64,000 nt of DNA, taken from positions 1 to 64,000 of the forward strand of contig JAKLTH010000218.1 of assembly GCA_025175895.1 (NCBI GenBank), written 5' to 3'. Under the pieces are notes generated by a model, which did no database searches, was not told the DNA's origin, and worked only from the letters and a program-made list of their open reading frames with translations. The translations under genes and the position numbers were made by a program. Positions 11,218 through 24,232 of the stretch are shown here, one piece after another. Every line of letters starts with the position of its first letter. Position 1 is the first letter of the stretch. Origin of the DNA: Wurfbainia villosa (lineage: Eukaryota; Streptophyta; Magnoliopsida; Zingiberales; Zingiberaceae).

Positions 11218-11970
11218 GACCGTGTCATCCTCTGTACAATCTATATCTTGAACTCCAAGTAGACTCACTCTAATCAAAAGAGCTCAATATCTCATATTGA
11301 CTCATTTAGGCATCGCCATGCACTTAGTGGTCTCACTCTATCAAGAATCATGATATCTCTCCCATCATATATAAGGGATAGACCCCATCTACATCACTCA
11401 CATCCCTCCACATAATTTGTTACATACCCAGTAATCGCCTTTATAGTCCACCTATTTACGGGTGATGTTTGACGAAGCCAAAGTATGCAACTCCTTATGT
11501 AGGGAACCATGGTGACTTCAGGTCCAAGGACTAATAGTCATACTAATAGTCACATGAGAAAGTATATGACACTCATATAATGATCCATGACACTTTCTCA
11601 TGGTGGGTCATTCAATATACATTCTCCAATGCATACCCATGTGTCAACTTGATATCTCATATCCATGACTTGTGAGATCAAGTTATCGAGTTGACCTACA
11701 TGCTAGTCTCTTCGCATTAACATTGTCCCTGAATATTAATACTCGACTAGGAATGATTAAGAGTAGTATTTTCTATATCATCTCATTATCGATTCAACCA
11801 ATCGATTGATATAGATAAGAACCTTCTACTCAAGGATACAACTTAGTTATTTGGCACCAATACAAGTATAATAACTATAAAGCAATGCCTTTATAAATAT
11901 ATATAGGAATATGATACAACAAGTCCATATAACAATCACCACATGATCGGCTCTAGGGCTTTCACTAACA
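11218..11970 (-). repeat. Partial 3' LTR of A1
   Basis: On the minus strand the LTR starts TGTTAGTGAAAGCCCTAGAG at 11970, matching the starts at 32982 and 56384 on the plus strand. It matches those LTRs for about 750 bases and then stops near 11218 against element B. The PPT (minus-strand GTGGGAGAT) lies at 11971-11979. Confidence 0.85.
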
Positions 11971-12054
11971 ATCTCCCACTAGCACTAGTGCTAATCACTA
12001 TAGTATCTAATAACTAATGACCTAGTGTGACAATCATGCTTTTTCTATGCCAAA

Positions 12055-12436
12055 TGATGAAACTTGAAACTTAACTTTGGTTGAAACTTGACTTTGATAT
12101 TAACTTCAAAGCTTCTTACAAGAAGGAGAAGAATGATGAAACTTAGCTTTGGTATGAACTTGCTTGTTTAAGAGGAAGGGGAATACATGAACATTTTTCT
12201 TAAGCATGAAAATAACCATCCATAGGAGTTTTATAGTGCTACACCCTTTTAATGACCGTTGGGGACCATGTGAACGTTGGAGGCTTTTGTGAGGTTCAAG
12301 GCTTGTTGCATGGGTGCATTTAATGAGCCTCCTTGCATTGATTACTCTTGTCTTCTTGCATTGATTATTTTTGTCTTCTTGCATGATGACTAGCTTTGTC
12401 TTGATTGTTGATTAGTTGATGCCTTGACCTTTAACA
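12055..12436 (-). repeat. 3' LTR of D1 (382 bp)
   Basis: The LTR begins TGATGAAACTTG and ends TTAACA on the plus strand. Compared with the right LTR and with D2 it lacks four bases near 12170. The adjoining PPT lies at 12437-12450. Confidence 0.93.
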
Positions 12437-12450
12437 CTCCCCCTCAAGTT
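12437..12450 (-). other. Polypurine tract of D1
   Basis: The minus strand reads AACTTGAGGGGGAG immediately before the 3' LTR. It primes plus-strand DNA synthesis in LTR elements and confirms the minus orientation. The same tract follows the LTR of D2 at 20612. Confidence 0.9.
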
Positions 12451-12830
12451 TGGTGCGTATATGTCAATGGCACCTAACTTGTCAAGGATGTTCCTCATGT
12501 GTTGAGAAGTGGTAATCTTGGTAAAGATATCTGCTGGTTGATCTTGTCCATTGATATGATGAGCGATGATGATCTTTTCGTCAATCTTCTCCCTAATGAA
12601 GTGGCAATCTACTTCAATGTTCTTGGTTCTTTCATGAAATACTGGATTTGTTGCAATGTGAATGGCTGACTGATTGTCACAGTATAATCTGATTGGGGAA
12701 TTAATAGGGAAACCCAGTTCTTCAACTAAGGCTTTTAACCATATGAGCTCACTGGTGGCAGCTGCCATTGCTCTGTATTCTGCCTCAGCACTGGATCTTA
12801 ACACAACCGATTATTTTTTGCTTTTCCAAG
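12445..12830 (-). pseudogene. D1 RNase H
   Basis: The frame ending near 12412 encodes a copia RNase H C-terminal part. It shows SSAEAEYRAMAAATSELIWL, LYCDNQSAIHIATNPVFHER, VDCHFIREKID and QPADIFTKITTSQH. The catalytic Asp/Glu segments are preserved in this stretch, but the frame is separated from RT by stops or frameshifts at about 12800-13040. Confidence 0.85.
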
Positions 12831-13039
12831 ATACCAAATTTCCTCCTACAAACATTCAATATCCTGTTGTCGATCTTCTATCTTTGTGATCTCCTGCCCA
12901 GTCTGCATCACAGTAACCCACAATTTCTGTATTATGGTTATTCCTCATCCAGATTCCTTTCCCTGGTGTCCCTTTCAAATAGTGGAGGATTCTCTCTGCT
13001 GCCTTCCAATGGCTCTCCTTTGGTGCGTGCATGTTTTGG

Positions 13040-14066
13040 CTAATTTGATTTACTGCAAATGAAATATCTCGATTTAGTAATGGTTAGGTAAATCAATTTA
13101 CCTACTAACCTTTGGTATTGCTGAAAGTCCTCCCAGGGATTATCATCATCATTTCCTTTCTTAGATGTGAAGTAAGGGCTACCAGCTGGTTTTGCTCCAA
13201 GTTTTCCAGTTTCCTGTAAGAGATCAAGTGTATACTTCCTTTGGGATAGGATTAGTCCATTAGGAGAGTGAGCTAGTTCTATACCTAGAAAATACTTTAG
13301 TTTTCCTAAATCCTTTATTTCGAATTTAGAATTGAGAAAGGACTTAACTTGTTGTATTAGATTTTCATCATTTCCTGTAATAATGAGATCATCTACATAT
13401 ATAAGAATGATGATAGTTTTATTATTTTCTATCTTAACAAATAATGAAGAATCACTACTGCATTTTGTAAACTTATAGCTTAAGAGAGCCGAGCTAAGTT
13501 TAGCATACCATGCTCTTAGAGATTGTTTGAGGCCATATATGACCTTGTTCAGTTTGCATACCTTCCCCTCATATCCATTTCGAATTCCTTCTGGAATCTC
13601 CATATAGACCTCTTCTTCCAGCTCTCCCTGTAGAAAAGCATTGGCAACATCCATTTGATAAAGTGCCAAATCCATATTTATCGCGAGTGTAAGTAAGACT
13701 CGGATGGTATTCATCTTGGCCACGGGTGCAAATGTCTCCTTATAATCAATTCCATAAATTTGAGTGTATCCTTTGGCTACGATGCGGCTTTATGTCGGTC
13801 AATGGTGCCATCACTTCTGTGTTTAATCTTGTATACCCACTTGCATCCCACAGGTTTCTTTCCCTCAGGCAAATTGGTGATCTCCCAGGTGCCATTCTTT
13901 TCCAAGGCTTTGATTTCTTCTTCCATTGCCCTTTGCCAAGATGCTGTCCTTTTGCTTCCTCATATGTTCTAGGTTCATGTGCTTTTTCTATGCCACTCAA
14001 GAATGCTTGATGACTTGGTGAGACATTATTAGTGGTATAATAATCAGAGATAGGATGACATAGCAT
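13040..14066 (-). pseudogene. D1 reverse transcriptase
   Basis: The 227-residue frame at 13040-13723 holds most of the RT. It shows ALYQMDVANAFLQGELEEEV, KLNKVIYGLKQSLRAWY, the catalytic IYVDDLIITGND box and FEIKDLGKLKYFLGIEL. The N-terminal part lies in another frame at 13746-14066, so there is a frameshift near 13730. The catalytic box is intact. The frame shift and the break before RNase H argue against a functional polyprotein. Confidence 0.87.
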
Positions 14067-14091
14067 GCCAGAGTGATAGTATGTTCTACGA

Positions 14092-15406
14092 TTAATCCAT
14101 TCGGATCACGAGATTCCTTATTCTTGTTGACCTCCTTAGTGGTGGAGAAGAGGAGGGTAGATGAGTAGGTCCTCTTGATCCTCTATTATTGGTTAATTGA
14201 GATGGATCTTCATTCTCTCCCCCTTGTTCTAGCCTTTCCTCAGTTTCTTCAGTATCAGAATTAGTTCCTTCTTGTGAGCTTTCTGGAACCTCTAAGTTGG
14301 TATTTTGAGGTGGATCCTGCCTTTCTTCAAGAAATAGGGGGATAACTACCAATTGGGTTTCTTTCTTTTGTTACATCTTCTTCCTTTGTTTCTGGAAAAA
14401 AAAAACTCATTTTCGACAAATATCACATCCTTTGATGTGTACATCTTGTTAGTAGCAGGATCAAAGCATTTATATCCCTTTTATGAGGTGGCATAACCAA
14501 GAAAAACACATTTTCTTCCTTTATCATCTAATTTAGTTCTAAGCTGTAATGGAATAAATACATAGCAAGTACACCCAAAAATTTTTAAATGAGAGATATT
14601 AGGCCTCTTATTGTATAGGAGTTCTATCGGAGACTTTCCTCCTAAGTTTTCTGTTGGCATTAGATTTATGAGATGAGCCGCCGTACTAATAGCTTCACAC
14701 CAAAATATTTTGGGAATATTAGCATGATTTAGGAGTGTTCTTGCTGTTTCTAATAGATGTCTATTTTTCCTTTCGGCTACCCCATTTTGTTGAGGGATAT
14801 AAGGACAAGAGGTTTGATGAATAATTCCTCTTTCTTGTAAGTATTTCCTCATTTTTATTCTCCACCATTATCGGATCTAAGGATCTTAATATTGCCATTG
14901 TATTGCCTTGAGATGTAATTGTTATAGGTTTCAAAAGCCTCAAACACTTGAGATTTGTTTGTGATCATGTAGACCCAAGTGTACCTAGTTTTATGATCAA
15001 TGAATGTAACAAAGTATTTATACCCTTTTTTAGACAAAATTGGAGAGGTCCATACATCCGAGTGAACTAGATCAAAGGGGTTTTCATATATAGTGGTAGA
15101 ACATGGATAGTTTCCTTTTGTTTCTTTTCCAAGAATACATGGTTCACAAATACCATTATCTAAATTGACTGTAGGGAAGAAATATTTTAGGACATGACTA
15201 CTAGGGTGACCTAGTCGGGCATGCCAAAGTTGAGAGTCTTCCTGGTTTGCTTTAAAGACTTGATAGTCATGATCCAAGACATAAAGGTTATTCCTTTTAG
15301 ATCCCTTGCCAATCAAAAGATTTGTCTTGACGTCCTGAAATGACACATTATTAGAATAAAAAATAACCTTACAATCATGTTCCTTAGTAACTTGACTAAT
15401 AGACAT
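14092..15406 (-). pseudogene. D1 integrase and linker
   Basis: 15406-14855 begins with the GAG-pre-integrase finger (LWHARLGHPSSHVL, then CEPCILGKETK) and the core (LVHSDVWTSP, FVTFIDHKTRYTWVYM, ILRSDNGGE). It continues at 14852-14481 in a neighbouring frame with PYIPQQNGVAERKNRHLL, which contains the third catalytic acid, and FGCTCYVFIPL. 14352-14092 is the Ser/Glu-rich linker with RRSTRIRN. The break at 14852/14855 is a small frameshift. Confidence 0.88.
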
Positions 15407-15504
15407 TAGATTGGAAGTAAAATTTGGAACATAGAGAGCATCGGTTGCTTTTCCTAATAGATCAATTTCTCTATTTGATTTACTATTATGTTTTTGACCG
15501 TTAG

Positions 15505-15834
15505 CTACCTTTGTCTTACATTTTCCAAGTTTCTAAACTTTAGAACTTTATTTTTATCTTTTACCATATGATAATCACATCCTGAATCAATAATCCAATG
15601 TTTAGTATCTAGAGTGGAGTTTAAGCATATACCTGTTGTAGAGGTTTGTTGATGTTCTTCCACAGAAGTTTGTGCTTTTAATGTTTGCATGGGTTCCTTC
15701 TTTCGAAATGCCTTTGGTCTTAAATGAGGATGAAGAAACCAACATTTGTCTTTTGTATGCCCTTTCTTCTTGCAATTGGGACATACCTCTTCTTTTGGAT
15801 GAACTTCATTAATTTTGAACCCATGAACTTCCAT
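15505..15834 (-). pseudogene. D1 nucleocapsid knuckle and protease
   Basis: The frame has a CCHC zinc knuckle (CPNCKKKGHTKDKC) near residues 19-32 and a protease active-site box WIIDSGCDYHM near residues 86-96. Known role: the aspartic protease cuts the gag-pol polyprotein, and the knuckle packages RNA. The frame is interrupted before the integrase at about 15410-15505. Confidence 0.85.
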
Positions 15835-15839
15835 TTTTT

Positions 15840-16386
15840 GCTTGAAGTTTCTTGATATTCAAGCTTGACTCAGTTCTTTGGATGATTTGTAAAACTTCAT
15901 GATATCTTTGGGAGATTTTGCATTCGTAGGATTTCTTGTCTCATAGTTGAGAATGAGTCTCAGAGTCATAAGAAGACTAAAGACCTTGTCTTCATTTTAA
16001 GCTTTATTATTACAGTTAAATCGGAGGTTGGTGGTCGGAGAACCTCAAGCTCACTCCATAAGTTACCAAATTCTCCAAAGAGTTCATGGAGAGTCTTGTT
16101 CTCTTTCCTCATATCCGCTTATCTGTCTTCTTATTTCGAAGATTCTTCCAATGTTGTTGGTTTGCCCATACACTGCTGAGAGATGATCCCATAAGGCTTT
16201 TGCACTTGGAGAGCAAGCAACCATACTTTTGTGAGCTTCATCTAAAGAAAGTAGGAGATGAACAAAGACTTGATTATCTTTCTTCTTCCATTCTTTGAAG
16301 ATGGGATATCGTCTAGGAGGATCTTGGAGAATCTGATCTTCAAGGTTATACGAGGATCCTCTTAATAAATCCAGACCATTGAACAT
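15840..16386 (-). pseudogene. D1 gag
   Basis: The ATG at 16386 lies about 80 bases after the PBS, a sensible gag start. The open part encodes FKEWKKKDNQVFVHLLLSL, ALWDHLSAVYGQTNN and EIRRQISGYE, typical of the copia gag-polypeptide family. The frame is lost after about 100 residues and resumes near the knuckle at 15834. Confidence 0.75.
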
Positions 16387-16464
16387 AGTTGGAGGAATTA
16401 AGAAGAAGAGAGGAAAAGAGTTGAGGAGGAAGTGAACTTAGCTGCGGAAGAGCTAGACCTTGCT

Positions 16465-16476
16465 GCTCTGATACCA
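16465..16476 (-). other. Primer binding site of D1
   Basis: The minus strand reads TGGTATCAGAGC with no spacer between it and the 5' LTR end at 16477. This is the initiator Met-tRNA type. Confidence 0.93.
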
Positions 16477-16858
16477 TGATGAAACTTGAAACTTAACTTT
16501 GGTTGAAACTTGACTTTGATATTAACTTCAAAGCTTCTTACAAGAAGGAGAAGAATGATGAAACTTAGCTTTGGTATGAACTTCAAAGCTTGTGAGGAAG
16601 GGGAATACATGAACATTTTTCTTAAGCATGAAAATAACCATCCATAGGAGTTTTATAGTGCTACACCCTTTTAATGACCGTTGGGGACCATGTGAACGTT
16701 GGAGGCTTTTGTGAGGTTCAAGGCTTGTTGCATGGGTGCATTTAATGAGCCTCCTTGCATTGATTACTCTTGTCTTCTTGTATTGATTATTTTTGTCTTC
16801 TTGCATGATGACTAGCTTTGTCTTGATTGTTGATTAGTTGATGCCTTGACTTTTAACA
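16477..16858 (-). repeat. 5' LTR of D1 (382 bp)
   Basis: It is nearly identical to 12055-12436. It lacks a different four-base block (TTAA near 16590), so the equal lengths are coincidental. It is followed by the CCAAA target duplication at 16859-16863. Confidence 0.93.
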
Positions 16859-16863
16859 CCAAA

Positions 16864-17484
16864 ACCTTGGTCAAGGGATCTGCAATGTTAGCCTCTGTGG
16901 GTACTCTGCAAATCTTCACATCTCCTCTATCGATAATCTCTCGAATGAGATGGAAGCGTCGTAGTATGTGTTTGGTCTGCTGGTGTGAGCGAGGTTCCTT
17001 AGCCTGCGTAATCGCTCCATTGTTGTCACAATAGAGCTCTATAGAATCTGCTATGCTAGGAACCACTCCAAGCTCAGTAATGAACTTGCGGATCCAAACT
17101 ATCTCCTTTGCTGCCTCTGATGCAGCAATATACTCGGCCTCTGTTGTAGAATCAGCAATTGTGTTCTGCTTCAAACTCCTCCAGCTCATAGCGCCACCAT
17201 TCAAGTAAAACACGAACCCTGACTACGATCTATAATCATCCTGGTCAGTTTGGAAGCTGGCATCACTGTAACCCTTTAAAGCTAGTTCTCGATGCCTCGA
17301 ATATCAAGAAATATTCTTTAGTCCTTCTTAAGTACTTAAGAATATTCTTGACCGCTATCCAGTGACGTTCACCTAGATCTGATTGGTAGCTCGTCATGCT
17401 CAAAGCATACAAGACATCAGGACGAGTACATAGCATGACATACATGATAGATCCTATGACAGATGCATAAGAGATCTTATCCAT
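16864..17484 (-). pseudogene. A1 RNase H
   Basis: Frames 16812-17213 and 17263-17484 encode the RT connection and RNase H. Recognisable parts are SVIGSIMYVMLCTRPDVLYA, ADSTTEAEYIAASEAAKEIV, YCDNNGAITQAKEPRSHQ and VPTEANIADPLTKVL. The start of the first frame reads into the LTR of inserted D1, so its last residues are not native. The sequence is close to the A6 copy at 59636-60250. Confidence 0.85.
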
Positions 17485-17523
17485 ACGGTCTCTCTCCTCT
17501 CTAGAAGAGGGACTTTGAGTCTT

Positions 17524-18261
17524 CTAAAGACTCACACAATGTGACATCAGTAGAAATCTCTTGAAATTCTGTATGGCAAACCATAGTAATACCATGTCAA
17601 TATATGTACTCTGACTTAGGCCAAACAATCTCTTAGATCTATCTCTATAGATCTTGATGCCTAGAATACAGGCTGCTTCACCTAAGTCCTTCATTGAGAA
17701 ACACTTTCCCAACCAAGTCTTCACAAACTGTAGCGAAGGGATGTCATTCCCAATGAGTAGTATGTCAACCACATACAATACAAGGAAGACAACTGTGTTC
17801 CTATTAACCCTCTTGTAGACAAAGGGTTCATCTTCATTCTTGATGAAACCAAACTTTTTGATCGCATCATCGAATCGAAGATTCCAGCTCCGAGAAGCTT
17901 GCTTTAGCCTATAATGGGACTTTTGCAGCTTGCATACTTTGCCAATATGCTATGGATCTACAAAACCCTCAAGTTGTGTCAGGAACACATCCTCAAGCAA
18001 GTTTCCATTCAGAAATGCGATTTTGACATCCATTTGACAGATCTCATAATCGTGGTATGCTGCAATAGCAAGCATGATCTGAATGGACTTAAACATCGCA
18101 ACTGAAAAAAAGGTTTCATCATAGTCAATATCATGAATTTGCTTGAAACCTTTAGCTACCAATCGGCCCTTATAGGTATGCGTAAGTCCATCTATGTCAG
18201 TCTTTCTCTTAAAAACCCACTTACACCCAATGGGTTTGATGCCTTCAGGTGGATCAACCAA
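17524..18261 (-). pseudogene. A1 reverse transcriptase
   Basis: 18261-17950 encodes the N-terminal half (IGCKWVFKRKTDIDG, YKGRLVAKGFKQIHDIDYDE, CQMDVKIAFLNGNLLEDVF). 17778-17524 contains the active-site segment, which reads YVVDILLIGND. The second catalytic-box position is Val where the family has Asp, so the site is altered. Stops separate the two parts. Confidence 0.83.
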
Positions 18262-18476
18262 AGTTCATACTTAGTTGGTGTATATGGATTCCATCTCGGA
18301 TCTCATGGCCTCTAGCCATTTCTCAGAATCTGGGCTCATCACAACTTCCTGATAGGAGGTAGGCTCATCTCAACAAGCATAACGTCATCATGGTCAGACA
18401 AGAGAAATGAGTATCCCTCAGGCTGACGACGTACCCTATCATTCCTGCAAAGATGTAGGTCTACCTAAACAGGTTG

Positions 18477-19689
18477 TTATTCCACAACTATTTGTGCAAC
18501 AATCTCATCATCCACAACACTTTGTGGTTCTTGTTCAACCTCCATCTCAGCCTCAGTGCTATGGTCCATATCTTGAATTTTTTCAAGATCGAACGTACTC
18601 CCACTAATTTTTCTAGAAACAAAGTCCCTTTCTAGAAATACTCCAGTCTTTGCCACAACACTTTGTGCTAACTGGGAATGTAGAAGTAATATCCCTTCGT
18701 TTCCTTGGGATATCCAACAAAATAGCAATTATTGTATTTGGGTCCCAGTTTGTTTGAGACTTGACGTCAAATGTAAGCCTCACAACCCCAAATCCTCATG
18801 AAAAATATCTTGGGATTTTTCCTTGTCCATATCGTATATGATGTCTTTATCATAACTTTGGATGGAACACGGTTAAGTGTGAAGGCTGCTGTGTCTAGAG
18901 CATATCCCCAAAAGAATATAGGAAGATCTGTGTGACTCATCATAGATCGTACCATATCTAATAAGGTACGATTCCTCCTTTCGGATACATCATTCCACTG
19001 TGGTGTTCCAGGAGGAGTGAGTTGGGATAGAATCCCACACTCAGCTAGATAGTCATGAAACTCATGGCTAAGGTACGTTCGATTACGTATTGCTATTTTG
19101 GTTGAGCTTTCTCTTAAAAAGTTTGTATTGCATTCTTGAATTCTTTGAACTTTTCAAAGGATTCTAACTTTTGTGTCATCAGATACACATAACCATATCT
19201 ACTGAAGTCATCAGTAAATGAAATGAAATACCTATAACCACCTCTAGCAGCAACATCGAAAGGGCCACACACATCACTATGTATAAGTCCTAACAAGTCT
19301 ATTGCTCTTTCGCTATGTCTACTAAAGGGAGTCTTGGTCATCTTGCCTAGAAGGTAAGGCTCACATGTCTCATATGATTCAAAATCAAATGAGTCCAGCA
19401 ACCCATCCTTATGGAGTTGGGATAAGTGACTCTCATTTATGTGACCTAAGCGACAATGTCAGAGATAGGTTTGGTTCAACTCATTTGACTTGAACCTTTT
19501 GGTACTTATGTTATAGATGGGGTTCTCTAAGTCTAGAATGTAGTGTCCATTCATCAGAGGTGCATTATAATAGAACATATCATTTAAATAAATGGAACAA
19601 CATTTTTCTTTATTATAAATGAAAATCCTTTCTTGTCTAAACAAGAAACTGAAATGATGTTCTTTGTGAGAGCAGGCACATAACAACAT
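18477..19689 (-). pseudogene. A1 integrase
   Basis: 19401-19114 shows CEPYLLGKMTKTPFSRH, LIHSDVCGPFDV and FTDDFSRYGYVYL. 18955-18767 carries the post-core helix (VRSMMSHTDLP) and FMRIWGCEAYI. 18728-18477 is the C-terminal linker. 19689-19459 has LDLENPIYNIS and the start of the HHCC finger. Multiple frames mean it is not functional. Confidence 0.83.
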
Positions 19690-20007
19690 TCATTTAATTC
19701 TAGTACAAGTCCAGAGGGCAGAGATAGAAAATAAGTTCCTACAGCAACAGCAGCAACCCTTGCTCCTTTGCCTACTCATAGGTCTACCTCGCTCTTCGTC
19801 AATGCCCTACTATTTCTCAACGCTTGCACATTAGTACAAATGTGAGATGCACATCCGGTATCAAATACCCACGATGAAGAAATAGATAGATTGACTTCTA
19901 TAACATATATACCTGAAGTAGAAGTCTCACTTCTTTTCTTCTTAAGATCTTCCAGGTATCCTTTGCGCCCGCCTTCCGGATCGGTTTGATCGCGGTAGCA
20001 TTCAAAT
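19690..20007 (-). pseudogene. A1 protease and gag tail, truncated
   Basis: In minus-strand translation the region contains the protease start and the lysine-rich end of gag, corresponding to 37200-37450 of A2, in broken frames. It ends at 20007, where the sequence switches to a plus-strand A-family LTR. Confidence 0.7.
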
Positions 20008-22529
20008 GTGATGATTGTTATATGGACTTTATTGTATCATATTCCTATTTATAAAGGCATGGTTATTATATTTACTTGTATTGGTGTCAAATAACTAAAT
20101 ATAATAATGTCCTTGAGTAGTAGGTTCTTATCTATATCAATCGATTGGTTGAATCGATAATGAGATGATATAGAGAACACTACTCTTAATCATTCCTAGT
20201 CGAGTATTAACATTCAGGGACAATGTTAATGATGAAACTTGAAACTTAACTTTGGTTGAAACTTAACTTTGATATTAACTCCAAAGCTTCTTACAAGAAG
20301 GAGAAGAATGATGAAACTTAGCTTTGGTATGAACTTCAAAGCTTGTTTAAGAGGAAGAGGAATACATGAACATTTTTCTTAAGCATGAAAATAACCATCC
20401 ATAGGAGTTTTATAGTGTCACACCCTTTTAATGACCGTTGGGGACCATGTGAACGTTGGAGGCTTTTGTGAGGTTCAAGGCTTGTTGCATGGTGCATTTA
20501 ATGAGCCTTGCATTGATTACTCTTGTCTTCTTGCATTGATTATTTTTGTCTTCTTGCATGATGACTAGCTTTGTCTTGATTGTTGATTAGTTGATGCCTT
20601 GACTCTTAACACTCCCCCTCAAGTTTGGTGCGTATATGTCAATGACACCTAACTTGTCAAGGATGTTCCTCATGTGTTGAGAAGTGGTAATCTTGGAAAA
20701 GATATCTGCTGGTTGATCTTGTCCATTGATATGATGAGCGATGATGATCTTTTCGTCAATCTTCTCCCTAATGAAGTGGCAATATACTTCAATGTGCTTG
20801 GTTCTTTCATGAAATACTGGATTTGTTGCAATGTGAATGGCTGACTGATTGTCACAGTATAATCTGATTGGGGAATTAATAGGGAAACCCAGTTCTTCAA
20901 CTAAGGCTTTTAACCATATGAGCTCACTGGTGGCGACTGCCATTGCTCTGTATTCTGCCATTGCTCTTAACAGTTAATGCATAGAGACTAGCATGTAGAT
21001 CAACATGATGACTTGATCTCACAAGTCATGGATATGAGATATCAAGTTGACACATGGGTATGCATTGGAGAATGTATACTGAATGACCCGCCATGAGAAA
21101 GTATCATGGATCGTTATATGAGTGTCATATACTTTCTCATGTGGCTATTAGTATGACTATTAGTCCTTAGACCTGAAGTCACCATGGTTCCCTACATAAG
21201 GAGTTGCATACTTTGGCTTCGTCAAACGTCACCCGTAAATGGGTGGACTATAAAGGCGATTACTGGATATGTAACAAATTATGCGGAGGGATATGAGTGA
21301 TGTAGATGGGATCTATCCCTCCTATATGACGGGGGTGACATCGATATTCTTGATAGAGTGAGACCGCGAAGTGCATGATCATGCCCAAATGAGTCAATAT
21401 GAGATATTGAGCTCATTTGATTGGAGTGAGTCTACTTGGAGTTCAAGATTTAGATTGTACCGAGGATGACACGGTCTATGCCTCGATTGGTCAATCTAGA
21501 TGTCAAGGATAGAGGGACATTGTAACATATTGTTAGAGTCACAATTAGTAGTCACAAAGGTGATGTTGGAGCTCAACATTCTTATAACTTGGGTAGCAAT
21601 GATGTGTTGCTAGATACCGCTCATTGCTTATGTTCCTAAATCGGTTTAGGGACATTGCCAACGTTACAAGAACCTATAGGGTCACACACATAAGAGAAAT
21701 TAGATGGAGATTAGGTTCATATGATGAACCATGAGGATTAGGTTCATGGGATGAACCAAATTGGATTAAGAGTAATCCAAATTAGACTAATTGAGTTAGA
21801 CTCAAGTTGATTCAAGTGTTGAATGAGTCTAATTTAGATTTGATTCATCAAATCAATTTAAATTAAATGATAGAGATTCATTAAATTAAATTGACTTGAG
21901 TCAAGTGGTTAGATTTAATCAACCATGGGAGATTAGAGGTCAAGTTTGACTTGACTTGAGAGGGAAGATGAAAGGTCAAGTTTGACTTGACCAAATGCCA
22001 TGTCATGATGATGACTTGGCATGGCGGCCAATGATGATGCTCCACATCATCATTGACTTTGGTCAATGGTGCCACATAATGAGGGAGACCAAGGGTCATG
22101 GGAGTTACATGCATGCATGTAACCCCTTCCATGAAGTGGCCACCATACCATTAGGAGGAATTCATTTTGGTGAGTTACTCATTCCATCATCTTCTTCCTT
22201 GGTGCTCTTCCTCTCAAGCTCTCCCTCTCCTTCCTCATCTTGTTGAACCATCCATAGAGTGCTAGCACACTCAAGGGTGCATTTTCTCCACCTATTGCTT
22301 GTGTGGATACCAATAGAGGAGTGTGCACTTGACACTCGAGTTCCAGCGAACCTTTTGGACGAGCGGGATAAGCGAAGGGCATCGTAATGATCTCACCTCT
22401 TAGATCTAAGATAGATCTAGGGTTTTAGTAAGCACATACATGTTTTATTTTAATATATCTTCTGCGGATCCGTGGCGGGATTCCGAGGTTTCCATGATAC
22501 GCGAATTTTTGCGATTGAAAAACCCAACA
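20008..22529 (+). repeat. 5' LTR of A3, split by D2
   Basis: The sequence matches the A2 LTR (32982-34744) from just after its start to its CCCAACA end. It is interrupted at 20230-20977 by D2 plus one target-site copy. The PBS-like sequence right after 22529 is degenerate compared with A2. Confidence 0.85.
20230..20972 (-). mobile_element. D2: internally deleted D-family copia element
   Basis: One full 382-bp D-type LTR (20230-20611) is followed by the PPT and about 350 bases of RNase H. Only about nine bases of the other LTR remain (CTCTTAACA, ending at 20972). GTTAA flanks both ends (20225-20229 and 20973-20977) and restores the A3 LTR sequence when joined. The deletion removed gag, protease, integrase, RT and nearly the whole 5' LTR. 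The RNase H piece starts AEYRAMAVATSELIWL. Confidence 0.9.

Positions 22530-24232
<1,703 letters not shown>

Larger units (their letters stand above)
12055..16858 (-). mobile_element. Complete Ty1/copia element D1 (4804 bp)
   Basis: The boundaries can be read exactly. A CCAAA target duplication sits at 12050-12054 and 16859-16863, and two 382-bp LTRs run TG to CA on the plus strand. The PBS (minus-strand TGGTATCAGAGC) directly abuts the right LTR, and a PPT (minus-strand AACTTGAGGGGGAG) abuts the left LTR. Internal order on the minus strand is gag, knuckle/protease, integrase, RT, RNase H. The LTRs are nearly identical, so insertion was recent relative to its host A1. Pol is split over several frames, so the copy is probably defective. 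Confidence 0.93.
11218..20007 (-). mobile_element. Ty1/copia element A1, interrupted by D1
   Basis: Minus-strand copia element consisting of a partial 3' LTR (11218-11970), PPT and 3' internal end (11971-12054), then RNase H, RT, integrase and the gag/protease tail (16859-20007). The gap is filled by element D1, which duplicated CCAAA. The gag is cut at 20007, where a plus-strand LTR of the same family begins. Stops and frameshifts occur throughout. Confidence 0.85.
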
